NCBI RefSeq assembly: GCF_040819555.1
Contig: NZ_CP161920.1
Span: forward strand, 1,735,001 to 1,799,000
Direction of reading: 5' to 3'
Length of the DNA: 64,000 bases
Source of the DNA: Nitratireductor sp. GISD-1A_MAKvit
Lineage (GTDB): Bacteria > Pseudomonadota > Alphaproteobacteria > Rhizobiales > Rhizobiaceae
The stretch's first letter is position 1. The number at the start of each line of letters is the position of its first letter. The position numbers and the translations under genes are program-made. Positions 51,301-60,358 of the stretch are shown piece after piece. The notes beneath the pieces are model-generated. The model was not told where the DNA came from. It made no database searches and saw only the letters and a program-made list of their open reading frames with translations.

Positions 51301-52275
51301 GCACGGGTGAGTGCCACGGCAAGCGGCAAGACGGTCAACGGCATGGCTTCGGCGCTGACCGGCTCCGGCTCTGCCCGTATCGGCGAACTTGTCATTTCCG
51401 GGCTCAATCCGGCGGCGCTGCCGAAAATCCTTGAACAGGCGGACGCGCTCGGCAATGAAATCGACACGGCAAGGACGGAGGCCTTCGCACCCTCGCTCCT
51501 CCGTGATGGCCGCTTTGTTGCGGGGGATACGGAATTTGCCTTCACCATTGCCGGCGGCGTGGCGCGCACACCTCCGATCCGCCTTGAAACCGACGAGGCA
51601 ACGCTGACCACGACAGCGACCGCCGATTTTCAGAGGATGGAAATCGCGACGGATGGAACGCTGACATTCAAACCCGGTGTCGATGCGGTTGTCGGCGCGG
51701 AGCCGCGCGTCGAGGTGTCGGTGTCGGGGCCCATGGGCTTTGCGGGGTCTGAACTGTCTGTGGGGCCGCTTGCGCAGTATCTGACCCAGCGTGCACTTGA
51801 GCGCGAGCAGGTGCGGGTCGAGCGCATGCAGTCTGTTCTGCTCGAAAAGCAGCGGCTGCGCCGGGAAGCGCGGTATTTTGCAGCCCTTGTGGATGAGCGC
51901 GCGCGCGCGCTGGCGGAAAAGCAGAGACTTGAGCGCGAATTGCGCCAGAAGAAAGAGGAAGAAGAGGCTCGCAAACGCGCGAGGGAGGAAGCCGAAGCAA
52001 GGGCGAAGGCTGAGGCACGGCGGGCTGCGAAGGCCAGGGCCGAGGAAGAGGCGCGGCGGGCCGCTGAAAAACGGCGGCGCGAAAAGCGCAGCACACCATC
52101 TGCCGGAGCAGAGCGTGCGAACAGCCAAGCGCCGGTACGGCAGGAGGCACAGGAACCGGCTGAGGCACCCAACGGGGTCAATTCACCCGATGCGGTTTCA
52201 GAATTCTTTCGCTCAAAAAATCTGTCGCCGGAAAGACTTCGTGAGTTGCTGGGCAATGGTGACAGCGTGAACTGA
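48393..52275 (+). CDS. AsmA family outer-membrane assembly/lipid-transport protein, very long (frame broken by one extra base)
   Basis: The N-terminal membrane segment (RLFVFFGGLVVLALTSALVAPYFIDW) and LGREVRVEGSARARLLPFPS are AsmA signatures; the rest is a long repeated beta-groove with an AsmA-like end near residue 1080. AsmA relatives carry phospholipids across the periplasm. Residues about 1120-1225 are a highly charged Arg/Glu coiled coil. The frame is lost in the C run at 48738-48742; removing one C joins MQLTRP to RARIAISADGGIDWAVRPSG. The corrected length is about 1293 residues. The start is uncertain: TTG at 48393 or TTG at 48408; no ATG fits. Confidence 0.85.
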
Positions 52276-52296
52276 CGGGCTTGCCCGCGCGGAGCG

Positions 52297-52527
52297 TCAG
52301 CGCAAGTCGGTCAGGCGTGCTTTCAGATCGTGAAAAACGTGAAGGCGCAGTGCGGATGACAGATTGCTGTCGGCGCTACGCTTGGCATCCACTTCCGCTA
52401 TCAGTGCGGCGAGGGAGATGTTTCTGCGCCTTGCGATGGTTCCCAGCTCTTCCAGAAAAGGCTCTTCGAGGGAAATGCTGGTGCGATGACCGCGAATGCT
52501 GACCGAACGTTTGGCGATCGTGTTCAT
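52297..52527 (-). CDS. Ribbon-helix-helix domain protein
   Basis: This 76-residue protein begins KRSVSIRGHRTSISLEEPFLEELGTIARRRNISLAALIAEVD, a beta strand followed by two helices as in RHH_4-type proteins. Such proteins bind DNA as dimers in some families. Its start overlaps the stop of the DUF4169 gene (ATGA), a pairing repeatedly found beside sspB in Rhizobiales. Target unknown. Confidence 0.8.
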   Translation of the reverse strand: MNTIAKRSVSIRGHRTSISLEEPFLEELGTIARRRNISLAALIAEVDAKRSADSNLSSALRLHVFHDLKARLTDLR

Positions 52528-52721
52528 TCAGGCAAAGTGTCGGATTCTGGGGAGAGACGGTGCGCTTCAAGCCGCATGAGTGCACGCGCACCGGCGCTTT
52601 TATGACGGGACCGTTCCTCAGTGGTAAGGCCGTAAAGAACACGGTTCTGTGCGGCTTTTTGCTCTTTTTCTTCCCGCTTGCGCTGCTTTCGGCGCTGTCG
52701 GAGATTGACGAGCTCGGCCAT
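52524..52721 (-). CDS. DUF4169 family protein
   Basis: This 65-residue, highly basic protein has the pattern MAELVNLRQRRKQRKREEKE followed by AAQNRVLYGLTTEE, matching DUF4169. It is probably one continuous helix. Its function is unknown. It sits 2 bases after sspB on the same strand and overlaps the RHH gene by 4 bases, so all three are translationally linked. Confidence 0.8.
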   Translation of the reverse strand: MAELVNLRQRRKQRKREEKEQKAAQNRVLYGLTTEERSRHKSAGARALMRLEAHRLSPESDTLPE

Positions 52722-52723
52722 CG

Positions 52724-53293
52724 TTACTTTTTCCTGAACGCGTCCAGTGAGACGACCTCGGCCCCCTTGTTTTCCGTAGCAGGGGCTTCGTCTTCCGACG
52801 GAGTCTCGGCTTCCGCTTCGCTCTTTTCTTTTTTCGGCTTTCTGGTGGACTTCTTTCGGGGAGCCGGTTTGTCCGTGGCTTCTTCGTCTTCTGCCGGGTG
52901 GACTTCGGTGATCTCCGCACTCGGTGCAGCCTGTTCCGGCTTCACGTCGAATTCGAGTTCGAAATTCACGGAAGGGTCATAGAAGCCGCGCACGGCGGAA
53001 AACGGAACGTGGAGCATTTCGGGAACATCTGCAAAGGACAGCCCGACCTCGAAACCCGTTTCCGTGACCTTCAGGTCCCAGTATTGATACTGCAACACGA
53101 TCGTCATCTGCTCGGGATAGCGTTCGCGCAGACGTGACGAGACACGCACACCCGGCGCGTGGGTCAGAAACGTGATGAAGAAATGATGCTCACCCGGCAG
53201 CCCCGTGCGTGCAACTTCGGCCAGCACTTTGCGCATTACGCCGCGCAATGCGTCCTGGGCGAGAATATCGTATCGGATGCGGTCTTCTGGCAT
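52724..53293 (-). CDS. sspB: ClpXP adaptor SspB, alphaproteobacterial type
   Basis: This 189-residue adaptor delivers ssrA-tagged proteins to ClpXP. The core (about 1-115) reads IRYDILAQDALRGVMRKVL, HHFFITFLTHAPGV and GFEVGLSFADVPEMLHVPFSAVRGFYDPSVNFEL, the alpha-type SspB fold. A long acidic and Lys-rich tail ends in GAEVVSLDAFRKK, a probable ClpX-docking end. No strong ribosome site precedes ATG 53293; a TTG at 53335 is in frame but less likely. The tag-encoding tmRNA gene lies only 2.2 kb away. Confidence 0.9.
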   Translation of the reverse strand: MPEDRIRYDILAQDALRGVMRKVLAEVARTGLPGEHHFFITFLTHAPGVRVSSRLRERYPEQMTIVLQYQYWDLKVTETGFEVGLSFADVPEMLHVPFSAVRGFYDPSVNFELEFDVKPEQAAPSAEITEVHPAEDEEATDKPAPRKKSTRKPKKEKSEAEAETPSEDEAPATENKGAEVVSLDAFRKK

Positions 53294-53379
53294 TGGGCGA
53301 ACCGGTTTGTGAATCTTCGACTTACCTCTAATCAAGGACCGTGCTCAGGTAAACCGGCAAATGGTGAGCTTTTGTCAGC

Positions 53380-54072
53380 TCATGGGCCGACAGCCACCCT
53401 TGCAGGCGTTGTGACACTTGCGGTCCGGTCTTTTTTACCATAGGCGCGCAGAAAGGTTCTGACCGCACAGGCTGCCGTTTCCCGCAAGCGCTCTTCGGAG
53501 ATCTTTTCTCCGAACAGAACAGGCATCTGCAGATCCGCGTTGACCAGGGCAAGGAACTGGCGTCCTGCGATATCCGGGTCCGCGACATCAAGATACCCTG
53601 CATGGGCAAGACGGGCGAGGCGGGCCGCAAGTGCCGACCAGACCTTGCCTGGACCATCCGAACGCCAGGTCTCGAAAAGGTGCGGGTAACGCTCTCCCTC
53701 GTTCTGGATCAGCTTTCGCAAAAACTTTCCATCCAGATCGCACAGGCAATTTTTCGTGAGCCGGACCGCGAACTCGGTGAGGTCTTTTTCAAGATCATCC
53801 GGGCGATCGGGAAAGGTTGCAAGAACCTCGAAACTGCGCGCATTGCAGCGGTGGGTTATTTCGGCAACCACCGCGGCAAAGAGTCGATCCTTGTCGCCAT
53901 GATGATTGTAGACGGTCTGCCGCGACACGCCGGCTTCCGCCGCGATCATGTCGATATTGGCGCCCGTATAACCTTCCCGGCAGAACACGCGCGCGCCAGC
54001 CTCCAGTATCGAGCGGCGCTTGGCTGCGTTGCCGCGTGTCGGGAATGTGTCAGGAGCATTCAAGATATTCAT
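53380..54072 (-). CDS. TetR/AcrR family regulator of the adjacent efflux pump
   Basis: This 230-residue protein has a TetR helix-turn-helix at about 18-64 (KRRSILEAGARVFCREGYTGANIDMIAAEAGVSRQTVYNHHGDKDRLF) and an effector domain with a TetR_C-type FLRKLIQNEGERYPHLF. It is divergent from the Bcr-type MFS gene, and an inverted repeat overlapping its own promoter lies between them, so it probably represses both until a drug-like ligand binds. Confidence 0.88.
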   Translation of the reverse strand: MNILNAPDTFPTRGNAAKRRSILEAGARVFCREGYTGANIDMIAAEAGVSRQTVYNHHGDKDRLFAAVVAEITHRCNARSFEVLATFPDRPDDLEKDLTEFAVRLTKNCLCDLDGKFLRKLIQNEGERYPHLFETWRSDGPGKVWSALAARLARLAHAGYLDVADPDIAGRQFLALVNADLQMPVLFGEKISEERLRETAACAVRTFLRAYGKKDRTASVTTPARVAVGP

Positions 54073-54080
54073 GAAAAATA

Positions 54081-54120
54081 TATAAGCCTGATTGACTTTT
54101 TAGACAACAATGTCCAAAAA
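54081..54120 (-). promoter_or_regulatory. tetR promoter with overlapping operator
   Basis: The inverted repeat TTTTTAGACA (54097-54106) ACAA TGTCCAAAAA (54111-54120) matches in 9 of 10 positions. On the minus strand a -35 box TTGTCT is embedded in it, 17 bases before TATATA, giving a strong promoter for the TetR gene. A TTGACT on the plus strand at 54092-54097 abuts the same repeat and may serve the pump gene. Confidence 0.6.
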
Positions 54121-54250
54121 AATTGGCACCGAGAGCGGGAGGGGCGACCCTTTCGCCGATAGTTTTCACATTGCCTGTCGATTCTGGTTCCGGTTCTTCG
54201 TCTTTCTTCCGGGCGCCTTACCACGACTGTCAATTTTAGAGATTTGCATC

Positions 54251-55454
54251 ATGAACACGAGATTCTTGCGCATCGCACTGGTGCTGGGTTTGCTGACGGC
54301 AGTCGGGCCATTCGCCATTGACATGTATCTACCCGCCCTGCCGACAATCGGGGGCCGATCTGAATGCGAGCACGGTCTCGGTACAGATGTCGCTGCTGGT
54401 ATTTTTTCTGTCCATGGGGCTCGCGCAGATCATCGTGGGCCCGATTTCCGATATGGTCGGGCGGAAGACACCACTCTATGCCGGACTGTGCCTTTTCATC
54501 GTGGGCAGCATCGGGGCGGCTCTGGCAGCCAACATCGAGATGCTGATCGCTTTCCGGTTTTTGCAGGGGCTGGGCGCATCGGCGGGAATGGTTGTTCCGC
54601 GTGCGGTTGTGCGCGACATGCACACAGGCACCGAGGCAGCACGTCTGATGTCGCTGCTCATGCTGGTTTTCTCGATCTCTCCCATTCTGGCTCCGTTGAC
54701 GGGCAGTGCGGTGATCGCGACGCTGGGCTGGAGAGCCGTGTTCTGGACAGTGACGGGAGCGGCGGTGCTTGCAATCGCGCTTCTCGCGACGGCGCTGAAA
54801 GAAACGCGACCCGCCAGTGCGCGGGAGGGCAGTTCGTTGCGCAGTGCGCTTGCGGGATACCGGTTTCTACTTGGTGACAGAAAGTTTCTTGGCCTGACCT
54901 TTATTGGCGGGTTCGGCATTTCGAGCTTTTTCGTTTATCTGTCGAGCTCATCCTTTGTGCTGATCGATCATTACGGTTTGTCGCCGACGCTTTACAGCGT
55001 GTTCTTTTCGATCAATGCGGTGGCATTTTTCACCATGTCCCAGCTCACCGGATATCTGACGGAACGCTATGGGCTGCGCCGTGTCGTGCGCGTCGCGGTC
55101 ACCTGCTATGCGGCAACGATTGTTGCGATGTTCGCCGTCATGGCCTCGGGAATGCAGTCATTGTGGGTGCTGGCGTCGTTTCTTTTCGTGGGCTACGGCT
55201 TTCTCGGGCTGGTGATCCCGACCACATCCGTTCTCGCGATGGACGATCATGGCACGATTGCAGGTACTGCCTCGGCTCTTCTGGGCACGCTGCATTTTGC
55301 AACCGGTGCGCTTGCCATGGCGGTTTCCGGTCTTTTCTTCGATGGAACGCCTCTTCCCATGGTGGCGAGCATCGCCATTTGCGCGCTGATCGCGCTGGTG
55401 CTCACCCATCTGACGCTGGGGCGAAGCGGGGAAGCGGTTCAGCCTGCCCAATAG
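54251..55454 (+). CDS. Bcr/CflA-type multidrug efflux MFS transporter (frame broken by one extra base)
   Basis: This 12-segment drug:H+ antiporter has the N-terminal TAVGPFAIDMYLPALPTI signature of the Bcr/CflA group, the MFS loop GPISDMVGRKTPLYAG and QGLGASAGMVVPRAVVRD. The frame is lost after PTIG: the G run at 54350-54354 has one base too many, and removing it gives TIGADLNASTVSVQMSLLVF. The corrected length is 400 residues, normal for the family. It is divergent from a TetR regulator. The substrate is unknown; chloramphenicol, bicyclomycin and similar compounds are family examples. Confidence 0.85.
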
Positions 55455-55509
55455 GCGGGCAAATCCGGCGGCGGGTGCCGTTTGGCCCTGCCTGCTGCGC
55501 TTCCAGTGT

Positions 55510-55850
55510 GTGAAAGGGAAAGTGGAGGCTTCTGTTGCCAGGTGCCTCCGGACCCCGCCTAAAGGTGCGAACCCTTAGGAGTTGAAGTGAAGCTGTCGCA
55601 CTGCATTAAGCAGCGAGACGTGCCTCCGCATAGTTGTCGTTTGCAACTACTGAGTTGACCCGATAACGGTGGTATCATGCCGAGCGAAAGTCCGATCTTT
55701 ACACCCTCGTCGATCCTGTTTCGCCCCCATCACAACGTGCCCGCTGGCTGATCGCCTTTCGGCAGTTTGTGGTGGAGGCGCCGGGCACTGCCCCCGGGTC
55801 CGAATGGCTTATTTCATCGGCAGTTTATCGCCATAGTCGGTCAAGCCGAC
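55510..55850 (-). ncRNA. ssrA: tmRNA, circularly permuted two-piece alphaproteobacterial form
   Basis: tmRNA rescues stalled ribosomes and tags the peptide for proteolysis. The acceptor piece comes first on the minus strand and ends GGCGCCTCCACCA with its CCA at 55772-55770. An intervening loop follows, then the coding piece starting GGGGGCGAAACAGGATCGACG near 55728. The tag frame at 55644-55606 reads ANDNYAEARLAA and stops with TAA. The order acceptor-loop-coding is the permuted gene layout. A TATATT -10 box at 55862-55857 precedes the transcript. Outer ends are approximate. The adaptor SspB for the tag is encoded nearby. Confidence 0.93.
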
Positions 55851-56044
55851 GCAGCGAATATAGTGAGCCCGGCAGTGCATGGAAAGGGGCGTTTGTACGA
55901 AATTGCACCGGTTTCGGCATTGACTTGCCGCGAAGCTTTGCGGAATGTCGTTACTGGTGTGGGAAAGATTTTGACAAACGTTGGGGTTGCGCGGTCAGCC
56001 GGACATTGTCGAAGCGGCCCACGATCTGAAATGAGGGAAATATC

Positions 56045-56356
56045 ATGGCCGATTATCTTGCGGATGTCCGCAAATACGATGCAACCGCCAGCGAGGATGT
56101 GGTCAACAAGATCGTGAAGCATCTTGGCATCGCGTTGCGCAACCGGGACTCCTCGCTGGTCTCGTGCAGTGATTCAAGCGAACTCGACCGCGTGCGTGAA
56201 AGCTGGTGCATGAAGAAGCTTGGCGAGACGGATGGCGCGAAATGCGACACCATCATCGAAAAGGTCTGTGAGACCATGTCGGGTGACAATTCCAAGAGCC
56301 GCGTGACTTTCTACTATCTCGTTGCCAAGCATCTTAGCAAACTCTCCAGTCTCTGA
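56045..56356 (+). CDS. DUF2853 family protein
   Basis: This 103-residue, cytoplasmic, mostly helical protein matches the DUF2853 pattern (MADYLADVRKYDATASEDVVNKIVKHLGIAL...SWCMKKLG). Its function is unknown. GAGGGAAATATC precedes the ATG. It has its own terminator; the 194 bases between it and the tmRNA start hold both promoters, with a TTGACA at 55971 as a possible -35 box for this gene. Confidence 0.85.
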   Translation: MADYLADVRKYDATASEDVVNKIVKHLGIALRNRDSSLVSCSDSSELDRVRESWCMKKLGETDGAKCDTIIEKVCETMSGDNSKSRVTFYYLVAKHLSKLSSL

Positions 56357-56379
56357 GCTGTAAACGACCTCCAGTCGTG

Positions 56380-56409
56380 ACGCCCTCTTCGCATGAAGGG
56401 GGCGTTTTT
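56380..56409 (+). terminator. Rho-independent terminator after the DUF2853 gene
   Basis: ACGCCCTCTTC pairs with GAAGGGGGCGT (one G-T pair) around a short GCAT loop, followed by TTTTTCGTTTT. Confidence 0.85.
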
Positions 56410-56522
56410 CGTTTTGCAGGAAAATGTCGTGTGGAGCCTGCAGGGAATGCACAGGCGTGCACTTTCCGTGGTCGGGGACTGCTTTATGATGCGGTGAAAA
56501 CGCAAGTGCGAATCGGACCATC

Positions 56523-57317
56523 ATGCAGCAGTATCTCGATCTTCTCTCCCACGTTCTGGAAAATGGCGTTGATCGCGATGATCGAACCGGGACGGGAACG
56601 CGCGGCGTTTTCGGCTATCAGATGCGGTTTGATCTTGCCGCGGGCTTTCCTGTTCTCACCACCAAGAAGCTGCATCTCCGCTCAATCATCCATGAGCTTT
56701 TGTGGTTCCTGAAGGGGGACACGAACATCGCCTATCTCAAGGAAAACGGTGTTTCCATATGGGATGAATGGGCTGATGAGAATGGCGATCTGGGGCCGGT
56801 CTACGGGGCGCAGTGGCGCTCATGGCCGGCACCGGATGGGACGCAGATCGATCAGATTGCGAATCTTTTGAAGGGGCTGCGTGAAAATCCTCATTCGCGG
56901 CGGCATGTGGTTTCCGCCTGGAACCCGGCCGAGGTCGATTCGATGGCGCTGCCGCCCTGTCACTGTCTGTTTCAGTTCCACGTTGCCGAGGGGCGGCTCT
57001 CATGCCAGCTCTATCAGCGCTCTGCCGACATTTTTCTGGGCGTTCCCTTCAACATCGCTTCCTACGCGCTCATGACGATGATGGTGGCCCAGGTCGTGGG
57101 GCTGAAAGCGGGCGATTTCGTGCACACGCTCGGCGATGCGCATCTTTATTCAAATCATTTTGATCAGGCGCGCGAACAGTTGTCCCGCACTCCCAAACCG
57201 TTGCCGACAATGTGGATCAACCCCGATGTGACCGATCTGTTCGCCTTCCGGTTCGAGGATTTTCGTCTGGACGGCTATGTGGCGGATCCTTCCATCCGCG
57301 CACCGATCGCGGTTTGA
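56523..57317 (+). CDS. thyA: Thymidylate synthase ThyA
   Basis: This 264-residue enzyme methylates dUMP to dTMP using methylene-tetrahydrofolate. The catalytic cysteine C146 lies in [12 protein letters not shown], at the same position as in E. coli. [29 protein letters not shown] and [12 protein letters not shown] are intact. folA follows after 14 bases and regenerates the folate used here. Confidence 0.97.
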   Translation: MQQYLDLLSHVLENGVDRDDRTGTGTRGVFGYQMRFDLAAGFPVLTTKKLHLRSIIHELLWFLKGDTNIAYLKENGVSIWDEWADENGDLGPVYGAQWRSWPAPDGTQIDQIANLLKGLRENPHSRRHVVSAWNPAEVDSMALPPCHCLFQFHVAEGRLSCQLYQRSADIFLGVPFNIASYALMTMMVAQVVGLKAGDFVHTLGDAHLYSNHFDQAREQLSRTPKPLPTMWINPDVTDLFAFRFEDFRLDGYVADPSIRAPIAV

Positions 57318-57331
57318 TGGGGGAGGGGGCA

Positions 57332-57826
57332 ATGGCTGTCGAACTGGTTGTGGCGATGGACGAAAACCGTGTCATTGGACGCGAGGGTGATCTGCCCTGG
57401 CGCCTCTCCACGGACTTGAAGCGTTTCAAGGCAATCACGCTTGGCAAGCCTGTGATCATGGGGCGCAAGACATGGGAAAGCATTGGTCGTCCCTTGCCGG
57501 GGCGGCGCAACATCGTGGTGACGCGGCAGGCGGGGTACCGCGCGCAGGAGGCTGAATGCGCTTCCTCGCTTGAGGAGGCGCTTGCGCTTGTGGACGACGC
57601 CGGAGAAAAAAACGATATCGCCATCATCGGCGGTGGGCAGATCTATCGCGCGGCGATGGAGATGGCCGACCGGCTGCATGTGACGCATGTGCATGCGAAG
57701 ACCGAAGGCGATACCGTGTTTCCCGAAATTCGTCCCGAAATCTGGGCCGAACAGGCGCGCGAAGAGGTGCCCGCGGGCGAAAAGGACGTTTACGCCACCA
57801 CCTATGTGGTCTACGAACGACGCTGA
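57332..57826 (+). CDS. folA: Dihydrofolate reductase FolA
   Basis: This 164-residue enzyme reduces dihydrofolate with NADPH. VVAMDENRVIGREGDLPWRLSTDLKRFKAIT, MGRKTWESIGRPLPGRRNIVVTR and the IIGGGQIYRAAM segment are diagnostic. ATG at 57332 is preceded by GGGAGGGGG; an in-frame ATG at 57317, overlapping the thyA stop, would add MGEGA and is less likely. Paired with thyA in one operon. Confidence 0.95.
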   Translation: MAVELVVAMDENRVIGREGDLPWRLSTDLKRFKAITLGKPVIMGRKTWESIGRPLPGRRNIVVTRQAGYRAQEAECASSLEEALALVDDAGEKNDIAIIGGGQIYRAAMEMADRLHVTHVHAKTEGDTVFPEIRPEIWAEQAREEVPAGEKDVYATTYVVYERR

Positions 57827-57970
57827 GCAGGCGGGGCAAGGCCCGTTTGGCATGAAAGAGCGCTGAACGCGGCGGGCTGCCGCGTTGAAAGCGGATTTGC
57901 CGCTCCCTATAACAGACCGGATGGGAGAACCGGCCCTTCGTCGGTACCCGGATCGAGAAAAGGAACAAGA

Positions 57971-59075
57971 ATGCCCTGGAACAATCAAAGTGGCGGAGGC
58001 GGCCCCTTGGGGCGGCGGCAATAACGGAGGCCCCTGGGATCAGGGGCCGCGTGGGCCGAGTGGACCGCAGGGTTCTCCACCCGATCTGGAAGAGATCATA
58101 AAGCGTGGCCAGGACCGGTTGAAGAGCGCGCTGCCCGGCGGCGGCGGGGTCAGCCCGGCGATGATCGGCCTCGTGCTGATCGCGCTTGTCGGCCTGTGGC
58201 TCTTCAAGTCCGTCTATACGGTTCAGCCGGACGAAGTGGCTGTTGAGCTGCGGTTCGGCAAGCCCAAGCCCGAGCTCTCCGAGCCTGGCCTGCACTTCCA
58301 CTGGTGGCCGGTCGAGACGGTTGAAAAGGCGTCCATCGCCGAGCGTCTCGTCGATATCGGTGCGGTGCGCGGTGGAACATCCAGCGGGCTGATGCTTTCG
58401 GGGGATCAGAACATCGTCGACGTGAAGTTCTCGGTTGCCTATCAGGTTGCCGATCCTTCTGCCTATCTCTTCAACGTGGCAAGCCCGGACGAGACGCTGC
58501 GGCAGGTGGCGGAAAGCGCCATGCGCGAGGTCGTGGGCCGGCGCCCCGCACAGGACATTTTCCGTGACGACCGTCAGGGGATTGCCGACGATGTGCGGCA
58601 GACGATCCAGACCGCGCTGGACGAATATGGTACCGGTTTGACGGTGAATGCGCTTTCGATCGAGGACGCAGCACCGCCACGCGAGGTGGCCGATGCGTTT
58701 GACGAGGTTCAGCGCGCCGAACAGGACGAGGACCGTTTCGTCGAGGAAGCCAACCAGTACTCCAACCAGCAGCTCGGCCAGGCACGCGGTGAAGCAGCCC
58801 AGATCCGCGAAGAAGCGGCCGCCTACAAGAACCGTGTGGTTCAGGAGGCCGAGGGTGAGGCGCAGCGCTTCATCTCCGTCTATGACGAGTATGCCAAGGC
58901 TCCGGACGTTACGCGCAAGCGCCTCTTCCTGGAAACCATGGAAAACGTGCTGCGGGGCTCCAACAAGGTGATTGTGGAGCAGGGCAACGGGCAGGGTGTC
59001 GTGCCCTATCTGCCACTGCCCGAGCTTCGCCAGCAATCGCAGCAGCCGCGTGGAACCGCGGGAGGTAGTAACTGA
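57971..59075 (+). CDS. hflK: FtsH protease modulator HflK (frame broken by one extra base)
   Basis: HflK is an SPFH-domain inner-membrane protein that assembles with HflC around FtsH and limits its proteolysis. The Gly/Pro-rich start MPWNNQSGGGGPWGGG is broken in the C run at 58003-58006; removing one C restores the frame through NNGGPWDQGPRGPSG. A membrane segment (MIGLVLIALVGLWLFKSVYTV) and the SPFH domain follow, then a coiled coil. The corrected length is 367 residues. Any start after the break would lose the conserved N-terminus. The stop codon overlaps hflC. Confidence 0.92.
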
Positions 59076-59995
59076 TGTCCAACCGTTTCCCAGTTTTCGT
59101 GATCATCGGTGCGGTTCTTCTGTTCCTGTTGTACTCGGCGATTTTCGTGGTGAATGAACGCCAGCAGGCGATTGTTCTTCGCTTTGGTGAGATCGTCGAA
59201 GTGAAGAGGGAGCCCGGACTTTACTTCAAGCTGCCGTTTGCCTTCCTGGAAGCGGACAATGTGCAGATCATCGAAGATCGTATCCTTCGTTTCGATCTGG
59301 ATGATATCCGCGTGCAGGTTTCGGGCGGCAAGTTCTACGAGGTCGATGCCTTCATCGCCTACTCGATCAGCGATCCGCGTCGCTTCCGACAGACCGTTTC
59401 GGGCAGCATTGCGCTGGCAGAACAGCGCCTGCGCACCCGCCTCGATTCCGCTTTGCGCGGGGTCTATGGCCGGCGCGGCTTTGAGGCGGCGCTTTCGGAA
59501 GAACGTGCATCGATGATGCGTGAGGTTGCCGAAGAACTGCGGCCTGCGGCTGCTTCTCTGGGCCTTGAGATCGAGGATGTCCGTATTCGCAGGACCGATC
59601 TTACGGCGGAAGTTTCGCAACAGACCTATGACCGCATGAAGGCGGAGCGTCTGGCCGAGGCCGAGCGTTTGCGCGCACGCGGTCGTGAAGCGGCCGCCCG
59701 TATCCGGGCACGTGCCGACCGCGAGGTGGTGGAAATTCTGGCGGCAGCGCAGCGTGAATCGGAGATCCTGCGTGGTGAGGGCGAAGCAGAGCGCAACGCG
59801 ATCTTTGCGGGAGCGTTTTCCCGCGATGAGGATTTCTTCGAGTTCTATCGCTCGATGAATGCCTATCAGCAGGCGCTGGAGCCGAGCGGCACGACCATGC
59901 TTCTCTCGCCGGATTCGGAGTTCTTCCGTTTCTTCAAGGATTCCAGTGGCGCGGGGCCCAGCTCCTCGCCACAGGGTGCGGCTGCCGGTCAGTGA
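59075..59995 (+). CDS. hflC: FtsH protease modulator HflC
   Basis: This 306-residue partner of HflK has an N-terminal membrane segment (FVIIGAVLLFLLYSAIFVV), the SPFH start NERQQAIVLRFGEIV and a C-terminal coiled coil rich in Ala/Glu/Arg (AERLRARGREAAARIRARAD). Its ATG shares the A of the hflK stop codon. The DUF2065 gene and a Do-like protease follow in the usual rhizobial order. Confidence 0.95.
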   Translation: MSNRFPVFVIIGAVLLFLLYSAIFVVNERQQAIVLRFGEIVEVKREPGLYFKLPFAFLEADNVQIIEDRILRFDLDDIRVQVSGGKFYEVDAFIAYSISDPRRFRQTVSGSIALAEQRLRTRLDSALRGVYGRRGFEAALSEERASMMREVAEELRPAAASLGLEIEDVRIRRTDLTAEVSQQTYDRMKAERLAEAERLRARGREAAARIRARADREVVEILAAAQRESEILRGEGEAERNAIFAGAFSRDEDFFEFYRSMNAYQQALEPSGTTMLLSPDSEFFRFFKDSSGAGPSSSPQGAAAGQ

Positions 59996-60007
59996 TCGGC
60001 GGTCTGC

Positions 60008-60193
60008 ATGAATGACTTCATCGCCGCTCTGGGCCTTGTTCTCGTGATCGAGGGCCTGGTCTATGGCGGGATGCCGGGGCTGGCGAAACGGCTTGCCCTG
60101 CAAATGCTGGAGATCCCCGAGAGCGCGCTGCGCTTTGCCGGGATCACGGCCATGATCGCGGGCGTTTTCGTGGTCTGGCTTGCCAGAGGATGA
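60008..60193 (+). CDS. DUF2065 family small membrane protein
   Basis: This 61-residue protein has two membrane segments (about 3-22 and 42-58) and the DUF2065 pattern FIAALGLVLVIEGLVYGGMP. It is known as YjeT in enterobacteria, where it also lies by hflC. Function unknown; the 12-base gap from hflC suggests a link to the HflKC-FtsH membrane quality-control system. Confidence 0.88.
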   Translation: MNDFIAALGLVLVIEGLVYGGMPGLAKRLALQMLEIPESALRFAGITAMIAGVFVVWLARG

Positions 60194-60358
60194 CGCGTAT
60201 AGCGGCCCGCATGGAATTCACATGCGGGCCGTAAACGTGCCGCATTCGCGCCGGATCATGCATCCGTGAAGTGCCTGTTAATGGAATTTGACGACCATCC
60301 GGCTTACTGTTCCGCCCACGGGTCTTCCCAATGGAAGCCATCTGGAGAAACGCTGTTT

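Noticed and set aside
55767..56117. Short plus-strand frames between the efflux pump and the DUF2853 gene
   Set aside because: They overlap the tmRNA acceptor piece and its promoter and have no ribosome site or recognisable product.
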